From Candidatus Gastranaerophilales bacterium (GTDB lineage: Bacteria > Cyanobacteriota > Vampirovibrionia > Gastranaerophilales > UBA9971), in the NCBI GenBank assembly GCA_028277195.1, contig JANQGS010000213.1:1-14639 (forward strand): a stretch of DNA of 14,639 bases, read 5' to 3'. Position numbers and translations under genes: made by a program. Of the stretch, positions 1 to 6,278 are shown piece after piece (position 1 is the first letter of the stretch; each line of letters opens with the position of its first letter). The notes beneath the pieces are model-generated. The model was not told the DNA's origin and ran no database searches. It was given only the letters and a program-made list of their open reading frames with translations.

Positions 1-79
1 ATTTACGACAACACTATCGTCTATACTTTATTACTTTTCAAACAACCTCTAAAATGGTAGCCTCTTTTATCAAAAAAAT
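1..79. other. left-edge non-coding sequence downstream of the flavoprotein gene
   Basis: Seventy-nine bases with no gene and no terminator hairpin. On the minus strand, AGAGGTTGTTTGAAAAGT (about 37-54) superficially resembles the terminal repeats of some insertion sequences, but there is too little sequence to test this. Confidence 0.3.
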
Positions 80-1189
80 TTAAAGTGTGTCCCCGGCTGC
101 CAGCCCCGCCAGATACCCTGTTGACCAGCACACCTGGAGGTTAAACCCACCGGTAAGCCCGTCTATATCGAGTATTTCACCGCAAAAATACATATTTTTC
201 ACCAGTTTTGACTCCATTGTCACCGGGTTCAGGTTTTTTAGCTCAACCCCGCCAGCTGTAACCATTTCCCCTTCCTTTTCCCGGGATATTATTTTTACGC
301 CGGTTTCATGCATTATTTTTAAAACGGTTTTTTTCTCGCTCTCACTCAAAGCCGAACCCGCCTTTCCGGGCAATATATTATTTGCCGCGAGCAGGTTTAT
401 TGCCAGGGATTTTGGGATATGGTTCTTTAAAATATTTGATACCGACCTGTTGGTCTTAAGTTCATTTGGCTCAAACCCGGGCGCAAAATTGATTTCCAGC
501 ATATAAGGCGGCTCAAGGTAAGCACAGTAGGCTGATGTGTCAAGTATAACCGGGCCTGAGAGCCCCCTGTGGGTAAATAACAAATCCCCGGCAAGTTTTC
601 CGGCCTTTGTAGAGACAAGCGCATTCCTGACTGAAACGCCGGCCAGGCCCTTTATCCAGCTTTCCTCTGCAATTAACGCGGTCAGGGAGGGCTTTAGCCG
701 CGTTATTTTATGGCCCGAGTTTTCGGCAATTGCGTGATTTTTCCCTCCCGTGGCAATTATTACCGCGTCATAGCGCTCAAGGGGCGCTTTATACTGTTTT
801 GACCCGATTATTTTTACATTCCTTTTTTCCGCTTCCCTGAGCATAAGCTCCCTTACCGTTGAGGCTTTATTTGTTGCCGGGAAAACCCTGTTATCCTGTT
901 GCGTATAAGTTTTCAGCCCCCTGGAGTTGAACCATTCCAGCGTTTGCTCTGCTCCAAACCTTGAAAATACCGAATAAAGAAACTTTTCGCCCCTCGGGTA
1001 GTGCGAGGCGAGTTCTTTAAAGCCAGAAATATTATTAGTCAGGTTGCACCTGCCGTTGCCTGTGTACAGGATGGTTTTCAGGGGTATGTTTTTTTCGTAA
1101 ATATCGACTTTTGCGTTTGCTGCCGCTGTTATGGCTGCCATAAAGCCGGCCGGCCCTCCGCCTATTACAGCTATTTTTTTCTTGCTCAT
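80..1189 (-). CDS. HI0933/BaiN-family NAD(P)/FAD-dependent oxidoreductase
   Basis: This is a predicted flavoprotein of the HI0933 (YhiN/BaiN-like) family; substrate unknown, probably cytosolic. Seen: an N-terminal dinucleotide-binding motif VIGGGPAG (residues 8-15), the family signature GNGRCNLTN (44-52), a second ATGG segment (about 146-149), and a C-terminal FAD-contacting block CGEILDIDGLTGGFNLQ ending GYLAGLAAG. At 369 residues it is shorter than the usual 390-410. Part of the deficit lies around residues 120-160, where the typical second GSTGDGY-like stretch before the GH motif is missing. It is the last gene of the rimP-nusA-infB-rbfA run seen here, 20 bases after the rbfA stop. No convincing Shine-Dalgarno precedes the ATG at 1189, so translation may depend on coupling. 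No terminator hairpin is visible in the 79 bases downstream, so the transcript may continue past the window edge. Family assignment is firm; physiological role is not known. Confidence 0.9.
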   Translation of the reverse strand: MSKKKIAVIGGGPAGFMAAITAAANAKVDIYEKNIPLKTILYTGNGRCNLTNNISGFKELASHYPRGEKFLYSVFSRFGAEQTLEWFNSRGLKTYTQQDNRVFPATNKASTVRELMLREAEKRNVKIIGSKQYKAPLERYDAVIIATGGKNHAIAENSGHKITRLKPSLTALIAEESWIKGLAGVSVRNALVSTKAGKLAGDLLFTHRGLSGPVILDTSAYCAYLEPPYMLEINFAPGFEPNELKTNRSVSNILKNHIPKSLAINLLAANNILPGKAGSALSESEKKTVLKIMHETGVKIISREKEGEMVTAGGVELKNLNPVTMESKLVKNMYFCGEILDIDGLTGGFNLQVCWSTGYLAGLAAGDTL

Positions 1190-1209
1190 ATCAGTAAAGA
1201 CAGGTAATT

Positions 1210-1560
1210 CTACACTTCCCCTCTTGAAATTTTGTCCAGTAAGTCAGTTATTCTTTTTCCTTTTTCAAGGGATTTATCGAGGAAAAAGGTTAATTCCGGG
1301 ATATGCCTTGTTCTTATTCGCTTCCCGACTTCCTTTCTGATGGCGAACGCTGCGTCCTCCAGGGCTTCCATTACGGTTTGCTTTTTTTCATCATCGCCAA
1401 AAACACTGATATAAACCTTTGCGTATCTATAATCAGGCGAAAGCTCAATGTCTGTAACGGAAATAATACCTTCTATCCTCGGGTCTTTAAGTCCGTTCCG
1501 GATTACATCACTTATTTCCCGGATAAGGGCTTTTCTTATTTTTTCCCCTCTTGTGTTCAT
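1210..1560 (-). CDS. rbfA: 30S ribosome-binding factor RbfA
   Basis: RbfA is a small KH-fold protein that binds the immature 30S subunit and helps 16S rRNA 5'-end maturation, especially in the cold. The 116-residue length is typical. Recognisable family features are the N-terminal segment with R...I...I..VI..GLKDPR (residues about 9-28), the ISVTDIELSPDYRYAKVYISVF core (about 33-54), and the C-terminal R.RHIPELTFFLDKSLEKGKRI block. The ATG at 1560 is preceded by AAGGAG at 1569-1574, which overlaps the infB stop codon, so infB and rbfA are probably translationally coupled; the intergenic gap is 11 bases. The stop is TAG. Position directly after infB is the classical arrangement. Confidence 0.97.
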   Translation of the reverse strand: MNTRGEKIRKALIREISDVIRNGLKDPRIEGIISVTDIELSPDYRYAKVYISVFGDDEKKQTVMEALEDAAFAIRKEVGKRIRTRHIPELTFFLDKSLEKGKRITDLLDKISRGEV

Positions 1561-1571
1561 GGCAGAACTCC

Positions 1572-4046
1572 TTATACCAGAGTATGTTTCTCAATTTTTT
1601 CCCTGGAAAGAACCTTTATTATGTCACCAACCTCAATGTCATTGAACTTGTCAAAGGATATGCCGCACTCATAACCGCTGTTGACCTCTTTTACGTCATC
1701 CTTAAAGCGTTTTAGCTGGTCCAGCGTTCCTTTGTAGAGCTCTTTCCCGTCTCTTATCAGTTTTGCTTCCTTGTTCCTTATAATTTTTCCTTCAAGTACG
1801 TAACAGCCGGCAATTTTTACTGTTTTCCCTATTGTAAATATCTGTCTTACCTCAGCAGTGCCGATTTCAACCTCTTTATATTCGGGTTCAATGAGCCCGA
1901 GCATTGTCTGCTCAATATCCTCAATCATTTTGTATATAATATCGTATTTTCTTATTACAACACCCTCATCAGCGGCCACTTTCAGGGAGTTCGGGTCTTC
2001 TTTTACGCCAAACCCGACAATTATGGCATTACTCGCGGAAGCGAGCATTACATCAGCTTCCGAAATATCTCCCACGCCCAGGTGCACAACCTTGATAAAT
2101 ATTTTTTTGGACTCCAGCTGCTGCAATGCGGAGTTTACCGCCTCAGCCGAGCCGTGGGTGCTTGCTTTTATTATTATATTAAGCTCTTTTGTTTCCCCTT
2201 CGAGTCCTTTTAGCAGCATTTCACGCTTTACCTGCATCGGGGCGAGGGCTTCCAGCTTTGATACCCTTGATTCATCCTTTCTTTTGTTGAGAATTTCCTT
2301 CATTAACCTGTCATTCTCGACCACCTCAAAAAACTCGCCGGCCTCGGGGACTTCCGATAACCCGAGAACCTCAACAGGCGTACTCGGTCCGGCTTCCTCA
2401 ACCCTTTCCCCGTAATCATTGATTAAAGCCCTTATTTTGCCTCCTACCGTGCCTGCTATCGTGCAGTCGCCCACTCTCAGCTTACCTGACTGCACAAGGA
2501 ATGTGGCTACGGCTCCTTTACCCTTGTCGAGCCTGGATTCAATTATTACGCCTGACGCGGGCCTGTCAGGGTCTGCTTTTAGTTCCTCGATTTCCGATAC
2601 AAGGATAATGTATTCAAGCAGCTCATCGATATTAAGGCCCTGCAACGCGCTTACCTCAACGGTTATTGTTTCGCCGCCCCATTTTTCGGGCACGAGTTCA
2701 TACTCGGTAAGCTGCTGCAATACCCTGTCAGGGTCGGCTCCTTCCTTGTCAATCTTGTTCACGGCAACGATTATAGGCACTCCTGCGGCTTTAGAGTGGT
2801 TTATCGCTTCAATAGTCTGGGGCATAATCCCGTCATCCGCCGCCACTACCAGGATTACAATATCCGTTACCTTTGCCCCCCTCGCCCTCATTGAAGTAAA
2901 TGCGGCGTGGCCGGGGGTGTCAATAAAAACTATTTCCCGGTCGTTTACTTCCGCTGTATAAGCCCCGATAGACTGGGTTATGCCGCCGGCTTCCGTGCTC
3001 ACTATTTTATGTTTTGTTTTTCTTATGGAGTCGAGCAGGGTGGTTTTTCCGTGGTCAACGTGGCCCATTATGGTTACTACAGGCGCTCTTTCCGATAATT
3101 TTGCCCCGTCTGAGGGCTTTTCTTTTTTTCTTGCGGCGGGTTTTTCTTTATCTTTTTTAGGCGTTTCCGGTTCAATTATTGTGTATTCAAGCGCTATTGC
3201 CGCTTGTTTTGCGGTTTCTACGTCAATAACCTGATTAACCGTGGCCATGACGCCTGACATCATTAATTGCTTTATAACCGCTGCAACGCCTGTATTGAGT
3301 TTTTCGGCAAGTTCTCCCACTGTCAGCTGGTTATTAATGGATATTTCCCTGGATATTTCAACAGGCTCTTCCTCTATCCTGGCTTTTTTCTTTATAGCCA
3401 GCCTGGACTGGAGTTTTTGCTCCTCAAGTTTTTCGAGTCTTTGCTCTTCCCTTTCCTTAAAGGAGTCCTTTTTTTTAGGTAATTCCTTTCTGGGTAGTGC
3501 TTTATCCTTTTTTTCCTGCTCAATCTTTTCCGCGGGTTGGGCAGCAGGCTTAAAAGGAGGCTTTACCCTTCCTCTTGGAGGCAAGGAGGGCCTGCCCGGC
3601 GCTGGTTGTTGCGGTAAGAGCCTGCTTTCGGGTTTTTTAAATTCCGGCTTTTTAAACTCCGGTCTTTTCGGCGGCTCGAGTTTTTTAGGTTCAAATTTTT
3701 TAGGCTCAGGTTTTTTGATTTCCGGCGGTTTTATCTCCACACGCTTAATTTCGACCTTAAATTCCTTTTTTTCGGGTTTTTCCGGTTCTTTAGGCGTTTC
3801 CTGCTCAACCTTTGGGGGGCGTTCCTTTTTTATGAGCCTTGGCGGTCTTAGATTGGTTTTAACGGTGGTTTTGGGTTCTTTTTCGCCTTTTAGCAGGGCC
3901 TCGGCTTTTTTCGCCTCCTCAGGGCTAACTGTGCTTGAGTGTGATTTTATTTGAACGCCGATTTTTTCAAACGCAGCCATGACCTCTTTGTTTGAGAGGC
4001 CAAGTTTCCTGGCTATGTCGTATATTCTTACTTTTTCCGGTGTCAT
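1572..4046 (-). CDS. infB: translation initiation factor IF-2
   Basis: IF-2 is the GTPase that brings fMet-tRNA to the 30S subunit and promotes subunit joining. Seen in order over 824 residues: an IF2_N helical module at 1-50, a long Lys/Pro/Glu-rich low-complexity linker at about 55-235 with near-tandem units such as EFKKPEFKKPE, a second IF2_N-like module at about 238-290, then the G domain with G1 GHVDHGKT (328-335), G2 GGIT (354-357), G3 DTPGH (376-380) and G4 NKID (430-433), followed by the beta-barrel and C-terminal tRNA-binding domains. All GTP-binding motifs are intact. The ATG at 4046 lies 2 bases after the ylxR stop with only a weak AGGA about 11 bases upstream, suggesting coupling to ylxR. 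The long plus-strand open frames opposite this gene are shadows of its biased codon composition. Confidence 0.99.
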   Translation of the reverse strand: MTPEKVRIYDIARKLGLSNKEVMAAFEKIGVQIKSHSSTVSPEEAKKAEALLKGEKEPKTTVKTNLRPPRLIKKERPPKVEQETPKEPEKPEKKEFKVEIKRVEIKPPEIKKPEPKKFEPKKLEPPKRPEFKKPEFKKPESRLLPQQPAPGRPSLPPRGRVKPPFKPAAQPAEKIEQEKKDKALPRKELPKKKDSFKEREEQRLEKLEEQKLQSRLAIKKKARIEEEPVEISREISINNQLTVGELAEKLNTGVAAVIKQLMMSGVMATVNQVIDVETAKQAAIALEYTIIEPETPKKDKEKPAARKKEKPSDGAKLSERAPVVTIMGHVDHGKTTLLDSIRKTKHKIVSTEAGGITQSIGAYTAEVNDREIVFIDTPGHAAFTSMRARGAKVTDIVILVVAADDGIMPQTIEAINHSKAAGVPIIVAVNKIDKEGADPDRVLQQLTEYELVPEKWGGETITVEVSALQGLNIDELLEYIILVSEIEELKADPDRPASGVIIESRLDKGKGAVATFLVQSGKLRVGDCTIAGTVGGKIRALINDYGERVEEAGPSTPVEVLGLSEVPEAGEFFEVVENDRLMKEILNKRKDESRVSKLEALAPMQVKREMLLKGLEGETKELNIIIKASTHGSAEAVNSALQQLESKKIFIKVVHLGVGDISEADVMLASASNAIIVGFGVKEDPNSLKVAADEGVVIRKYDIIYKMIEDIEQTMLGLIEPEYKEVEIGTAEVRQIFTIGKTVKIAGCYVLEGKIIRNKEAKLIRDGKELYKGTLDQLKRFKDDVKEVNSGYECGISFDKFNDIEVGDIIKVLSREKIEKHTLV

Positions 4047-4048
4047 TT

Positions 4049-4303
4049 TTAGTTTATTCCTGTGAGGGTCTTTAATTTTTCGGTAATTTTTGCCGGGATG
4101 TCGGCTTTTAGGGACTTTTGAAGCCTTTTCTTTTTAATTGTGTTTAGTACACACTCTTTATTATAGCAAACATAGGAAGAACGGCCAAAATATGTTGAGT
4201 CCGGATTTATTAATATGTCCCTGGTGTTGTGAACCCTTGTGATTTTAATCATTTCAGAGGATTCTTTTATTATGTTACACCCTAAACATTTCCTGAGGGC
4301 CAA
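4049..4303 (-). CDS. rnpM: YlxR/RnpM family RNA-binding protein (DUF448)
   Basis: This is a small protein (84 residues) of the YlxR/DUF448 family, recently described in Firmicutes as an RNase P modulator (RnpM) and nucleic-acid binder. Visible family marks are RKCLGC near the N-terminus and GRSSYVCYNKEC around residues 40-51, equivalent to the GRgaYvC signature. The start is TTG at 4303. It is supported by an excellent AGGAGGAGGT Shine-Dalgarno 9 bases upstream, and that site lies inside the last codons of nusA (the Glu-Glu-Val-stop end). The gap to nusA is 5 bases and to infB 2 bases. In many bacteria a second small gene, ylxQ (L7Ae-like), sits between ylxR and infB; it is absent here. Confidence 0.93.
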   Translation of the reverse strand: MALRKCLGCNIIKESSEMIKITRVHNTRDILINPDSTYFGRSSYVCYNKECVLNTIKKKRLQKSLKADIPAKITEKLKTLTGIN

Positions 4304-4308
4304 ATTTT

Positions 4309-5460
4309 TTATACCTCCTCCTGTTCAGTTTCTGCTTCTTCTTCAACTTCTTCTACTTCTTCCTCATATTCTTCCTCTTCTTCAGGCTCTTCCTCCATCA
4401 TTTCCTCATACTGTGAGGCGCTTTTTATATCAATTTTCCATCCTGTCAGCCTGTGTGCGAGCCTTACATTCTGGCCTTCCTTGCCTATTGCCAGGCTCAA
4501 CTGGTCGTCAGGCACTATAATCATTGCTTCCTTACTTTCCGGGGAGTCCTCAAGTATCTGGACCGAGAGGATTTTTGCCGGTGAAAGCGCGTTGGAGATG
4601 AACTCTACCGGGTCATCGGTGTATCGTATTATGTCTATTTTCTCATTTTTAAGTTCATTGACAATGGTCTGAATCCTGCTGCCCCGAGGGCCTATGCAGG
4701 CGCCCACCGGGTCAACGTTCGGGTCTGCGCTGGCTACGGAGATTTTTGTCCTGTAGCCCGCTTCCCTTGATATTGATTTTATTTCTATTATTCCGTCCTC
4801 TATTTCCGGCACTTCCAGCTCAAAGAGCTCCTGCACAATTTTCGGGTGCGCCTGGGAAACGATTACCTGGGGCAATTTGCTGGTTTCTTTCACGTCAAGC
4901 ACATATACCCTCAGCCGGTCGTTAATCCTGTAGTGCTCCCTGGGGATTTGTTCCCTTCTGGGGAGGATGGCGTCGGTTTTGCCGATGTTGACTATAACAT
5001 GCCTTGATTCAACCTTTCTTACAATGCCTGTTACCAGCGAGCCTTTCTTGGAGGTAAACTCCTCCAGGACAAGGTTTCTTTCCGCTTCCCTCAGTCTCTG
5101 GGTTATGACCTGTTTTGCCGCCTGTGCCGCAATCCTTCCAAAGTCAGCCGGGGTAACATCAACCTGGATTTCGTCCCCGGGTTCAGCTTCCGGGTCAATT
5201 TCCTGTGCTTCCTCGAGGCTGATTTGTATGTGCTCATCCTCAACCTCTTCAATAACCTCTTTTACCCTGAAAACGCCTACTTCACCGTTTATCTCATCAA
5301 CAGCGGCCACGATATTAGAGACGTTTTGTCCTTTTAAATGTTTCTTATAGGCTGTTATAAGGGCGTCACATATCAGTCTTATTATGGTGTCCTTTGGGAT
5401 TCCCTTTTCCTTTTCCATTTGTTCAGTTGCTTCCACGAGGGCTTTACCGACTTTTATCAT
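4309..5460 (-). CDS. nusA: transcription termination/antitermination factor NusA
   Basis: NusA binds RNA polymerase and nascent RNA and modulates pausing, termination and antitermination. Seen over 383 residues: the N-terminal RNAP-binding domain (1 to about 125), an S1 domain (about 135-200, GSLVTGIVRKVESRHVIVNIG), KH1 with GACIGPRGSRIQ (about 250-262), and KH2 with LSLAIGKEGQNVRLAHRLTGW (about 322-342). It ends in an extremely acidic tail of about 35 residues, mostly Glu. The E. coli C-terminal acidic repeat domains are absent, as in Gram-positive-type NusA. The ATG at 5460 overlaps the rimP stop in an ATGA tetranucleotide (5457-5460). The tail codons also supply the ylxR ribosome-binding site. 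Confidence 0.98.
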   Translation of the reverse strand: MIKVGKALVEATEQMEKEKGIPKDTIIRLICDALITAYKKHLKGQNVSNIVAAVDEINGEVGVFRVKEVIEEVEDEHIQISLEEAQEIDPEAEPGDEIQVDVTPADFGRIAAQAAKQVITQRLREAERNLVLEEFTSKKGSLVTGIVRKVESRHVIVNIGKTDAILPRREQIPREHYRINDRLRVYVLDVKETSKLPQVIVSQAHPKIVQELFELEVPEIEDGIIEIKSISREAGYRTKISVASADPNVDPVGACIGPRGSRIQTIVNELKNEKIDIIRYTDDPVEFISNALSPAKILSVQILEDSPESKEAMIIVPDDQLSLAIGKEGQNVRLAHRLTGWKIDIKSASQYEEMMEEEPEEEEEYEEEVEEVEEEAETEQEEV

Positions 5461-5894
5461 TTTTTATCTCCTTTAAATTTATATTCAGGTTCTAATCTTG
5501 TGTATGAAATTTCCTTGTTTATATATTTTTCCTTTAGTTCATCATTAACCTCTGTTATGAAAACTTCACCGTTTTTCATTTTGACTTTGGCTTTTTTGCC
5601 TTTAAAAATGTCGTATTCCTTTTCTGATTTGAATTTCCTGTTTATTCCCGGGCTGCTGACCTCGAGGTTGTAGGATACGGGAATTAGTTCGTCCGGGTAG
5701 TCGTTGAGGTTTTTTGTTATGTTTTCGCAATCCTCCAGGGTAACAGGCGCACCAGGGTTATAGATAAAGATTTTAAGCATCCATTTTCCCGCCTCTTTCG
5801 TAAAATTCGCTTCTACCAGTTTCAGTCCGTTGATTTCAACCGCTTTTTCAATGACCGGCAGGATTTTTTTATTTATTTCAGCTTTGTTTAACAA
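5457..5894 (-). CDS. rimP: ribosome maturation factor RimP
   Basis: RimP acts in 30S subunit assembly before uS12 incorporation. The 145-residue protein shows the family pattern: an N-terminal alpha/beta domain with LVEANFTKEAGKWMLKIFIYN, the DCENITKNL segment, YNLEVSSPGINR at about 77-88 (the hallmark LEVSSPG motif), and an SH3-like C-terminal part. The start is TTG at 5894, with GGGAGG 8 bases upstream and no better ATG available. It is the first gene of the operon. A consensus-like promoter (5964-5992) and a 12-bp hairpin (5920-5948) lie upstream. Its stop overlaps the nusA start by 4 bases. Confidence 0.95.
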   Translation of the reverse strand: MLNKAEINKKILPVIEKAVEINGLKLVEANFTKEAGKWMLKIFIYNPGAPVTLEDCENITKNLNDYPDELIPVSYNLEVSSPGINRKFKSEKEYDIFKGKKAKVKMKNGEVFITEVNDELKEKYINKEISYTRLEPEYKFKGDKK

Positions 5895-5919
5895 TATCTT
5901 ACCCTCCCTTTTATTTAAT

Positions 5920-5950
5920 AAAGAGAGCAGGTTTGTCCTGCTCTCTTTTT
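5920..5950. terminator. 12-bp hairpin in the rimP leader, with T-tract on the plus strand
   Basis: AAAGAGAGCAGG (5920-5931) and CCTGCTCTCTTT (5937-5948) form a perfect 12-bp stem around a 5-base loop. On the plus strand it is followed by only two further Ts (a TTTTT run at 5946-5950), so it could act as a weak intrinsic terminator toward the right. On the minus strand it falls early in the predicted rimP 5' leader, directly before the Shine-Dalgarno, and is followed by TTTATTAAAT, a poor U-tract. An RNA-stabilising or translation-modulating leader hairpin is as likely as a terminator. Confidence 0.6.
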
Positions 5951-5963
5951 AGAGATTGATGAA

Positions 5964-5992
5964 ATAATAACATTAAATCATTATAATTTCAA
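5964..5992 (-). promoter_or_regulatory. sigma70-type promoter for the rimP-nusA-infB operon
   Basis: On the minus strand, TTGAAA (5987-5992) and TATTAT (5964-5969) are separated by exactly 17 bases. Each box differs from consensus at one position. Initiation would fall near 5957, giving a leader of about 60 bases that contains the 5920-5948 hairpin and the GGGAGG site of rimP. It is the best minus-strand promoter match in the spacer. Assignment is by consensus only. Confidence 0.65.
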
Positions 5993-6048
5993 ATTTATAG
6001 TGAAATCAGGAATAGAAGGGGATTTTAAAAAATTTACATTTCATGGAC

Positions 6049-6077
6049 TTGACATTATGAAAAAAAGGGTGTAAATT
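6049..6077 (+). promoter_or_regulatory. plus-strand sigma70-type promoter with perfect -35 box
   Basis: TTGACA (6049-6054, perfect consensus) is followed after 17 bases by TAAATT (6072-6077, four of six matches). Transcription would begin near 6084 and run rightward into the terminators at 6157-6191 and 6212-6238. The promoter could drive a short RNA and, by readthrough, the deaminase-like gene at 6279. A second, weaker TTGACT at 6087-6092 lies just downstream. Confidence 0.5.
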
Positions 6078-6083
6078 GGTAAA

Positions 6084-6191
6084 AATTTGACTTGGAAAAA
6101 CAGGAAACGATTATTAATGAAGCGCTTAATGCAAAATAATAATATAACAAGGTTTCAAAAAAGAGAGGATATTTGTTTCCTCTCTTTTTTT
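6084..6191 (+). ncRNA. putative short RNA or attenuated leader (about 108 nt)
   Basis: No convincing protein gene lies on the plus strand between 5895 and 6279, yet a promoter with a perfect -35 box (6049-6077) is followed about 110 bases later by a strong intrinsic terminator (6157-6191). The simplest reading is a terminated transcript of roughly 108 nt, either an independent small RNA or the prematurely ended leader of the gene at 6279. Internal pairing is limited to a small element around AAGCGCTT (6120-6127). It matches no RNA family that I recognise: no T-box, SAM or purine riboswitch motif is visible. The 5' end is estimated from the promoter. Confidence 0.35.
6157..6191 (+). terminator. 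strong intrinsic terminator (first of a tandem pair)
   Basis: AAAAAAGAGAGGA (6157-6169) pairs with TCCTCTCTTTTTT (6178-6190) around an 8-base loop, and the T run continues to 6191. The A-rich 5' arm means it can also work on the minus strand. Stem and loop resemble the 5920-5948 hairpin (shared AAAGAGAG, TTTGT and CTCTCTTTTT). No upstream plus-strand protein gene explains it. Confidence 0.8.
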
Positions 6192-6211
6192 AATAAAATT
6201 TCTTTTTTAAG

Positions 6212-6238
6212 TCCGAACAAAATGTTCGGATTTTTTTT
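6212..6238 (+). terminator. second intrinsic terminator, just upstream of the deaminase-like gene
   Basis: TCCGAACA (6212-6219) and TGTTCGGA (6223-6230) form a perfect 8-bp stem with an AAA loop, followed by eight Ts (6231-6238). It ends only 26 bases before the Shine-Dalgarno of the gene at 6279. With the promoter and first terminator upstream, it makes leader attenuation possible; otherwise it is a backup terminator insulating the next gene, which would then lack an obvious promoter of its own in the 40 bases left. Confidence 0.8.
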
Positions 6239-6278
6239 ATGCAAAATGAAATACCCATACTAAAAAGGAGATATAACC

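Noticed and set aside
1858..3954. Long plus-strand open frames (185, 180 and 237 codons) opposite infB.
   Set aside because: They are Ser/Phe/Leu-rich mirror frames of the Lys/Glu/Pro-rich IF-2 coding sequence, lacking domains, while the minus strand is unambiguous IF-2.
6117..6263. A 48-codon plus-strand open frame ending just before the deaminase ribosome-binding site, as a leader peptide.
   Set aside because: It runs straight through both intrinsic terminators, has only a weak AGGA 12 bases upstream, and its composition (Phe and Lys runs) is what the T- and A-tracts would give by chance.
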